Shown piece after piece: positions 15,820 to 20,500 of a stretch of DNA of 20,500 bases. The DNA lies in assembly GCA_024644775.1 (NCBI GenBank), contig JAHEHB010000039.1, positions 1 through 20,500 of the forward strand, in the 5' to 3' direction. Below the pieces are notes generated by a model that made no database searches, was not told the DNA's origin, and saw nothing but the letters and a program-made list of their open reading frames with translations. Every line of letters begins with the position of its first letter. Position 1 is the first letter of the stretch. The translations under genes were made by a program, and so were the position numbers. The stretch is from Deltaproteobacteria bacterium. Its GTDB lineage: Bacteria; Desulfobacterota; Desulfobacteria; Desulfobacterales; SURF-15.

Positions 15820-15893
15820 TTATCACTGCTGGTAAACGTTACCATGCATATCACCCCTCCGGGGTGGACCAAAGCCGGGCCCTCTGGACCCGG
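15786..15893. repeat. Cluster of three short-loop GC hairpins
   Basis: TCCGCC-TAC-GGCGGA (15786-15800), CACCCC-TCC-GGGGTG (15852-15866) and CCGGGCCC-TCT-GGACCCGG with one mismatch (15875-15893) follow each other within 108 bp. All have three-base loops. They lie just upstream of the HsdR-N-like gene, none with a T-tract. A similar palindrome (CCCGCC-AA-GGCGGG) occurs at 17510-17523, suggesting a dispersed REP-like family. Confidence 0.6.
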
Positions 15894-15940
15894 ATCTTTA
15901 CTTGGGGGCTACCTTGTTCAAGACCTTAAAGCCATATAAA

Positions 15941-16459
15941 ATGATTACTGATTTTGTTACTGGAGAACAGGTTCCAAACGTTGGTGCGGAGGAAAACCGA
16001 CAGGCTGTGGAACGATTTTTGGTAAAAGAAAAAGGATTTCACCAGGAAGATATCGAGGTGGATGCGGATATTGAGATCAGCATTGACGGTGAAACCTATC
16101 GATCCCAAATCGACCTTATCGTAAGTGTCGAGGCCAAACGATTTATGGCAATTAAATGTGCTGCCGGCTCTCTCGGGTCACGAGAACGAGAAATTTTGTC
16201 TGCCGCCCGGATTTTAAACCCCGATCCACTTCCTCGAGCGGTGGTTTCAGACGGTAAAAACGCCATCGTGGTGGATGTCTTATCAGGGAAGAAGATAGGT
16301 GAGGGGATGGAAGCAATATGTTCAAAAGCTACTGCAAAGATCATCTTACACGAAACTGATTTTAAACCCCTAACGGAAAAACGTTCAGAACAGCAAAAGC
16401 TGATATTCCGCGCATATGATAGGTTGAATGTCAATGTGAGAAGGAAATTTGGTTTGTGA
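15941..16459 (+). CDS. Stand-alone HsdR N-terminal-like protein (HSDR_N_2-type PD-(D/E)XK fold)
   Basis: This 172-residue protein resembles the N-terminal nuclease domain of type I restriction R subunits as found in lone small proteins. Residues 1-30 (MITDFVTGEQVPNVGAEENR then QAVERFLVKEKGF) match the TG-x-x-V / E-x-x-RQ-x-x-x-x-x-L-x-x-x-x-G start of that family. The QIDLIV strand carries Asp58. The Glu-x-Lys is read as Ala70-Ile71-Lys72 (FMAIKCA), so the acidic catalytic residue seems replaced. No helicase, methylase or specificity gene is nearby, so calling it restriction would be wrong. ATG 15941 is preferred to the in-frame TTG 15902, which lies beside the hairpins. Function unknown. Confidence 0.65.
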   Translation: MITDFVTGEQVPNVGAEENRQAVERFLVKEKGFHQEDIEVDADIEISIDGETYRSQIDLIVSVEAKRFMAIKCAAGSLGSREREILSAARILNPDPLPRAVVSDGKNAIVVDVLSGKKIGEGMEAICSKATAKIILHETDFKPLTEKRSEQQKLIFRAYDRLNVNVRRKFGL

Positions 16460-16478
16460 GGCATGAATTTTAAACGTC

Positions 16479-17156
16479 TTATATTCCGGCAACCTCTTTG
16501 CCACAGTGTTTACAAATTTTCGCTCTTTTTTTGATGATTTCAGCACAAAACGGGCACTCACGCGTAAAAAATCTGTCGTGGATTTTCTTTAATGAATCTT
16601 CAATCGATTTTTGAAGAATTTTGCTTCCAAATTTGTGATGTCTCATGGGCTCAATCGTTTCGAGTTCCCCAATATCACCAATCATCTCAGCGGCTTTAAT
16701 CCGAACCCGATCCGGTTGACTCCCATCTAAAAGCATTTCCAATGTCTTTTTCCAATCTTGGGACCGAAAGCTTTCAGCCAAGGCCAAAAATCCTTGCTTG
16801 ATTGTTTCCTTAAGTGCCTGCTCCTCGGATATGATCTGATCGTCAATAATTTGGCCCGTCGCCCCCATGGGACTGAAAACCGGTAGGCACTCAAATGTGT
16901 CGTTCTCGGGATAACACATGCAACGATAGGAGGCATTGCGTCCGTAGTTTTCTCGCATATTCTCCCACCCCTGCTCATAGAGAGGACATTCATCGTTGAA
17001 ACATATGTACAAGAAAGGAACCCCCCACCCAAGCCCGTCTCCCACGGGAACCGGTGGAACCTCCCATATGCTCATTTCCCGATGACAGTGCGGGCATTTC
17101 GGTTTTTCTTTGGATATAATTTTCTCTAATATCTGCTCTCTGGTTTCAAAAGTCAT
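16479..17156 (-). CDS. Zinc-ribbon protein with helical (HEAT-like) middle
   Basis: No named function is recognised. The 225-residue product has an N-terminal cysteine cluster CPHC (21-24) with Cys52 and Cys57 (ICFNDECPLY), a possible ogr/Delta-like zinc site, and three further cysteines at 79, 81 and 90. A helical middle (about 112-193) includes RVRIKAAEMIGDIG, like one HEAT repeat. A C-terminal zinc ribbon CPFCAEIIKKRAKICKHCGKE (CPFC 201-204, CKHC 215-218) follows. GGAG lies about eight bases before the ATG. It is convergent with the HsdR-N-like gene, 19 bp apart. A protein- or nucleic-acid-binding adaptor is plausible, by inference only. Confidence 0.7.
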   Translation of the reverse strand: MTFETREQILEKIISKEKPKCPHCHREMSIWEVPPVPVGDGLGWGVPFLYICFNDECPLYEQGWENMRENYGRNASYRCMCYPENDTFECLPVFSPMGATGQIIDDQIISEEQALKETIKQGFLALAESFRSQDWKKTLEMLLDGSQPDRVRIKAAEMIGDIGELETIEPMRHHKFGSKILQKSIEDSLKKIHDRFFTRECPFCAEIIKKRAKICKHCGKEVAGI

Positions 17157-17637
17157 ACGTATTCTCCATTGAGATCAAGGAGTGGGTCTACTTAGAACGT
17201 TATTATCGGTATTTAAAAATAGAAACAGCGTTTGATACCGATTCGATTGTCTTTATTTAAAAAAATCACAGTAACGTCAAGCTAAGGTTTTTTTAATAAT
17301 TGTCAATGATAGACAGCATCGAAGAAAAACCGTCAATAATATGACGCTTTTGATCCCAATCGTTTTTTTGCCAACTCTTTTAAAGAGAAAAATATTCCGG
17401 AAAAATTTTCCCACTGAGGTTGTTTCAAAACATTGTAATTTATTCAAGGCCAAGATGAATATCCCGGACTTTTAGCCGGGAGACGGCGAGCCGCCTCAGG
17501 CTGGTTAATCCCGCCAAGGCGGGAGGCAAACCGCGACGTTCTGAATGTCCACCGTAAGGTATTTTGCCTTATCCCATCTAACCGTGGCACTAAATTTGCT
17601 ACTTCAATCTTTGACTACAAAAGAGGATATTTACAGT
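17157..17637. other. Intergenic region before the diguanylate cyclase gene
   Basis: These 481 bp separate divergent genes (zinc-ribbon protein on minus, GGDEF protein on plus). The first ~300 bases are AT-rich with a small hairpin CGTCA-ATAATA-TGACG (17331-17346) followed by a short T-run. The 17463-17523 segment is strikingly GC-rich and foldable. The open frame running back to ATG 17545 lacks a ribosome-binding site and conserved sequence, so it is treated as non-coding. No confident promoter was found. Confidence 0.5.
17463..17523. repeat. GC-rich island with three consecutive hairpins
   Basis: CCCGG-acttttag-CCGGG (17463-17480), GGCG-agc-CGCC (17485-17495) and CCCGCC-AA-GGCGGG (17510-17523) lie end to end in otherwise AT-rich sequence, about 115 bp before the GGDEF start. 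The last stem shares the CCGCC/GGCGG core seen at 15786-15800. A REP-like element is more likely than a riboswitch; the c-di-GMP aptamer core was looked for by eye and not seen. Confidence 0.5.
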
Positions 17638-18696
17638 ATGAAACAACGACTGAAGAACATAATAAAATACGTTCCGCTGGTATCGAGGATTTTATTCGGT
17701 GTATCACGGAAATTAGATTACAAAACACTTAGCCGATATTTAATCAGGATAAATGAACAGAAAGGGCTTGCAGAAATTCTCCAGGAAGCCTCTCAGTGTC
17801 TGAAAGATATATTAAATTACCGGTTATTTGCTTTTGCCATTCAAGATAAAGAGCAGTTGGATGTATGGATAGACCCAAAAGTCTATAAACAACCGGTTCG
17901 TAAAATTATCGAACAGGATTTTAATGTGAGGGGCAGGGGCAGTTTGAATTTCCACCATTTGCATGCGGAAACAGCTCCCCGCAACACGACCGTCACATTT
18001 GATAGCACCGATTTGATCTCTTATGTGCTGATGGACAGTAAATATTTTGCAAAACTCTATATTCTGCCCGAAAAGAAAATGCTCTTTTATCATAATGAAA
18101 TAATCAATACGATCGTGAAATCCTTAGGAATTTCTCTTACTAATTACATGAATATTAAACGCTTAGAGAATGCCGCCGCCTTTGACCCGATGACAAATTG
18201 CTATAACCGTCGTGAGTTCGATAGACTCATCGAACACAATATCGCCAATGCGACAAGATACAATAGAGATTTATCTGTCATAATGTTCGACCTGGATCAC
18301 TTTAAAAAAGTAAATGACCAATACGGACATCTGGCCGGAGATACTGTCTTGAAAAAAGTATCAGCAGCCATTCTTGCTAAAATTCGTAAAGGTGATTATT
18401 TAGCAAGATATGGTGGCGAGGAGTTTATTATCGTTCTTCCAGATACGAAACGACCTCGGGCTATGGAACTGGCAGAACGATTAAAACAGGTGGTTGAAAA
18501 TCTTACCATAGAAACACGCGACGGAGAAATCATACAAATTACCGCAAGCTTTGGTGTTGCTGCACTAAAAAACAATTCAGATAAGGTCAGTTTGATAGAA
18601 CAGGCAGATGGTATGCTTTATAAAGCCAAGGTAAGCGGTAGAAACATGGTGATGCCCCAAATGAAATTACTCAACGCCCAATCCCAAGACACCTAG
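17638..18696 (+). CDS. GGDEF-domain diguanylate cyclase with intact I-site
   Basis: This protein should make cyclic di-GMP from two GTP. The 352-residue protein has an N-terminal ~170-residue sensory region, perhaps GAF-like, with no membrane segment, so it is probably cytoplasmic. The GGDEF domain (about 180-340) contains FDPMTNCYNRREFDRL, IMFDLDHFKKVNDQYGHLAGD and the active-site GGEEF (259-263). RxxD (RKGD, 250-253) lies exactly five residues before it: the product-inhibition I-site. ATG 17638 is supported by AGAGGA (17622-17627); an upstream extension to 17545 is rejected. Its stop overlaps the stop of the convergent M28 peptidase gene. The signal sensed is unknown. Confidence 0.9.
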   Translation: MKQRLKNIIKYVPLVSRILFGVSRKLDYKTLSRYLIRINEQKGLAEILQEASQCLKDILNYRLFAFAIQDKEQLDVWIDPKVYKQPVRKIIEQDFNVRGRGSLNFHHLHAETAPRNTTVTFDSTDLISYVLMDSKYFAKLYILPEKKMLFYHNEIINTIVKSLGISLTNYMNIKRLENAAAFDPMTNCYNRREFDRLIEHNIANATRYNRDLSVIMFDLDHFKKVNDQYGHLAGDTVLKKVSAAILAKIRKGDYLARYGGEEFIIVLPDTKRPRAMELAERLKQVVENLTIETRDGEIIQITASFGVAALKNNSDKVSLIEQADGMLYKAKVSGRNMVMPQMKLLNAQSQDT

Positions 18697-19682
18697 CCAC
18701 CTTCATGAAAGAAAAATAGAATTAAACTTTCCACAAGTTCTGCCATGAAATGATAGTCTAATGTATCCAGTGTGTCTGAAGGCAGGTGATAATTGGGATT
18801 ACGGTAAAATGCGGAATCTGTCAGCATAATCGCTTTATATCCACGATCCCAAAAAGAAGCGTGGTCGCTAAGTCTTACCGACGGCACGATCCATCCATTG
18901 AACGGAATGGTTAATTTCACCGCCGGAAGCTCCGGGTTTTTCTTGAAAGCCTTATGGACTGAATTCGCAAATCTTTTTGAACCAAGATTGCCGACGATTC
19001 CAATAAAGTTGCCTTCCTTGGGATAATTAAAGTACATCAAAGGAAATGGATACGTTTGACAACCCGGCTTGTCACACGAATAGCCGACCATCTCTAGGCA
19101 AATCATACCGTCGATTCTTTTTTTTTGATTTTTCATCTTTTTAGCAAATATCCGGCTTCCCATGTAGCGGGTGCCATACGCGGGCGGTTCCTCCAGGGCA
19201 AAAGAGACAAAGGTTACCGCAACATCCAAATGCTCGCGTCTCTTCCACAATGCGAGCTGCCGGGCAGTTTCCAGCTGCACCGCCACAGCGCTGGCATTGT
19301 CATCGGCGCCCACCGTTCCGGATACTGAGTCGTAGTGGGCCCCGATCAAAAAATGTTTGCCGGGTTTTGAACCGAAAGATATTTTCGCCACGACATTGGC
19401 TACCGTCAGAGTACCGTATGGGTAAGGTTGCTTGTGAACAGAAACACCGATATTGCGATAGAAGGATTCGACGTACTGTTCGGTCTTTTTGAGGTTCTCT
19501 GGAACGGCCACGCTTCGTTCTCCAATGGTTTGCGTCAACGTCCTCACATGGGCCTGCAGGCGTTCAGTCGTTTTTGCAATATCGATCATTACCGTCTCCG
19601 TAAATCCATACGAACTGCCGAAACCCCAGAAAATAAGGACCCCGATTAATGATGTTTTACAACACGCAATAAACGTCGCCAT
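18693..19682 (-). CDS. Exported M28-family zinc aminopeptidase
   Basis: This is a predicted dinuclear-zinc peptidase. With the start at 19682 the protein has 329 residues and opens with a signal-peptide-like stretch (MATFIACCKTSLIGVLIFWG). M28 ligands are visible: His116 in GAHYDS, Asp127 in GADDNAS, Glu164-Glu165 in FALEEPPAYGTRYMGS, Glu197 in LEMVGY, and the final His299 in NPNYHLPSDTLDTLDY. Cys and aromatic content suggests export, so the likely site is the periplasm or outside. Further in-frame starts exist at 19712, 19742 and a GTG at 19775, none with a strong ribosome-binding site, so the exact N-terminus is open. It is convergent with the GGDEF gene and divergent from the HExxH gene. 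Peptide specificity is unknown. Confidence 0.87.
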   Translation of the reverse strand: MATFIACCKTSLIGVLIFWGFGSSYGFTETVMIDIAKTTERLQAHVRTLTQTIGERSVAVPENLKKTEQYVESFYRNIGVSVHKQPYPYGTLTVANVVAKISFGSKPGKHFLIGAHYDSVSGTVGADDNASAVAVQLETARQLALWKRREHLDVAVTFVSFALEEPPAYGTRYMGSRIFAKKMKNQKKRIDGMICLEMVGYSCDKPGCQTYPFPLMYFNYPKEGNFIGIVGNLGSKRFANSVHKAFKKNPELPAVKLTIPFNGWIVPSVRLSDHASFWDRGYKAIMLTDSAFYRNPNYHLPSDTLDTLDYHFMAELVESLILFFFHEGG

Positions 19683-19893
19683 TTGAAAACCATGCGGTGT
19701 GTTTTCCGCCATATATCGAAGAGATCCTACTCTAACCGTCATACATCTTTCAATACAACATACAACATTTGGCACAATTCTTGAAGCTTCTTTAAGTTTG
19801 AAATTTTGAAGAATTGATCAAAAAATATTGCTGGAACGAGATTCGCTGTTCGGAGGCACAGCATCCCTTCAGCAAGCATGAGGAGATTCAGGA

Positions 19894-20418
19894 ATGCGGT
19901 GCCCGTTAAAATTTATCGTCATTGTCGTCTTTACATTGGTTTTACCGATTACGGCGTTCGCCGAGCCGGATGTTTACCTGTCACACAAAGAGATATTCAA
20001 TTGGGTGACAACTCAACTGAAGATTGAAAAAAACTACCAGATGCCCCAAATTCAGCTGATATCTCAAGAGAAACTTCAGAGTGTTTTTCGAAAAACAAAC
20101 AACGGATCTTTTAAACGATGGGCAGGAAAATACGGCGAGAAGAAGGCGAACGAACTGATTGAATTCTATCTCAAAGAAGTCATTGGGTTGTTTATTCCGA
20201 AAACTTGCTCGCTTTTCGTGGGGGGCTTTATCGAACCGTGCAAACGGTATTCCATTATCGCGCACGAACTGACCCACTATTTTCAGCACGTTGAAAACGG
20301 TCCTATCGACTCCCAAAAAAAGGGTGCGGATGAGAAATATTTTTTCAACGAGATGCAGGCCGGTAAAATCGAGCGAAAATTTATGGAAATCTTTTGCGGT
20401 CAGCCGGGTTTAAATTAA
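19894..20418 (+). CDS. Exported HExxH metallopeptidase-like protein
   Basis: The product is 174 residues with a clear Sec signal peptide (MRCPLKFIVIVVFTLVLPIT, cleavage likely after AFA at 23). The mature part has IIAHELTHYFQH, whose His124-Glu125-x-x-His128 is a zinc metallopeptidase motif, and then NEMQAG with Glu153 about 25 residues later, a good third ligand as in gluzincins. Cys105 and Cys116 could form a disulfide. GAGGAG lies eight bases before the ATG. No named family is assigned with confidence. Short length and a single catalytic helix suggest a small peptidase of unknown target, or a degenerate one. Confidence 0.75.
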   Translation: MRCPLKFIVIVVFTLVLPITAFAEPDVYLSHKEIFNWVTTQLKIEKNYQMPQIQLISQEKLQSVFRKTNNGSFKRWAGKYGEKKANELIEFYLKEVIGLFIPKTCSLFVGGFIEPCKRYSIIAHELTHYFQHVENGPIDSQKKGADEKYFFNEMQAGKIERKFMEIFCGQPGLN

Positions 20419-20500
20419 AGTTTTGGTATCCATAAACGCCGAGGTCACTTTCACACCAGCCGTTTTCCGCGATCCAGATTCCGATTCTCTGACATGCAAA
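20419..20500. other. Window end, no assigned gene
   Basis: The last 82 bases follow the HExxH gene. Minus-strand frames are open to the window edge, so the 3' end of a convergent gene could lie here, but too little is visible to choose among frames. Confidence 0.3.

Larger units (their letters stand above)
15536..15940. other. Repeat-rich gap between rsfS and the HsdR-N-like gene
   Basis: No supported gene lies in these 405 bp. Just after rsfS is an AT-rich hairpin, GATTTTT-ATT-AAAAATC (15559-15575). Then come the 19-bp inverted repeat (15640-15819) and three tight GC hairpins (15786-15800, 15852-15866, 15875-15893). An 8-bp inverted repeat TACCGAAT/ATTCGGTA lies at 15673-15706. The short open frames here overlap these repeats and match nothing recognised. 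Confidence 0.6.

Noticed and set aside
15727..15939. A 70-residue open frame upstream of the HsdR-N-like gene
   Set aside because: It runs through the inverted repeat and GC hairpins, lacks a ribosome-binding site, and shows no family resemblance.
15941..17156. A restriction or defence system
   Set aside because: Only a lone HsdR-N-like domain with an incomplete nuclease motif and a zinc-ribbon protein are present; there is no methylase, helicase or specificity partner.
17463..17600. Possible c-di-GMP riboswitch leader of the GGDEF gene
   Set aside because: Hairpins are present, but the conserved GEMM aptamer segments were not found; the stems look like REP-type palindromes.
20381..20500. 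Partial minus-strand gene entering from the right edge
   Set aside because: Minus-strand frames are open to the window edge (with stops at about 20381, 20410 and 20451), so no single one can be chosen without downstream sequence.

Overview
This window reads as a chromosomal segment of a Gram-negative, anaerobic-type bacterium, most likely a sulfate-reducing Desulfobacterota (Desulfobacterales-like) or a close relative. This is inference from gene order and gene content, not from a marker search. The pointers are the run ffh-rpsP-khpA-rimM-trmD-SPOUT methyltransferase-rplS-rnhB-yraN-rsmI, a single-chain ADP-forming acyl-CoA synthetase, fdhD with a MOSC protein, and heptamer-type intergenic repeats. 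Base composition looks moderate. No CRISPR array, tRNA, rRNA, insertion sequence or prophage gene was seen.

Layout. Bases 2-6184 (+) form a tightly packed translation and ribosome-biogenesis cluster: ffh (its first few codons lie before the window), rpsP, khpA, rimM, trmD, a second SPOUT methyltransferase overlapping trmD by 62 nt, rplS, rnhB, yraN and rsmI. Bases 6195-8985 (+) carry the fused acyl-CoA synthetase and a 4'-phosphopantetheinyl transferase. Bases 8997-12224 (-) carry an APC-type permease with a soluble C-terminal domain, then fdhD and a MOSC-domain gene. Bases 12561-15535 (+) are the classical rplU-rpmA-obgE then nadD-rsfS cluster, led by a good sigma70-type promoter. Bases 15536-17637 are more accessory: a repeat-rich gap, a lone HsdR-N-like PD-(D/E)XK protein, a zinc-ribbon protein on the minus strand, and a second gap with a GC-rich hairpin island. 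Bases 17638-20418 hold a GGDEF diguanylate cyclase with an intact I-site, a convergent exported M28 peptidase, and a divergent exported HExxH protein.

How the genes work together. The two + strand housekeeping blocks supply ribosomal proteins (S16, L19, L21, L27), maturation factors (RimM, KhpA, ObgE, RsfS), rRNA/tRNA methylation (TrmD, RsmI, probably the second SPOUT enzyme), co-translational targeting (Ffh) and RNA/DNA hybrid removal (RNase HII). FdhD and the MOSC protein point to molybdenum-cofactor enzymes, but no formate dehydrogenase gene is in the window.

Nothing here is a convincing new multi-gene system. The most unusual sequence-level features are a 5 x 12-bp in-frame tandem repeat at the start of rsfS, a heptamer repeat coding the N-terminus of the phosphopantetheinyl transferase, a 19-bp perfect inverted repeat surrounded by tight GC palindromes at 15640-15893, and a lone HsdR-N-like protein whose nuclease signature seems incomplete.
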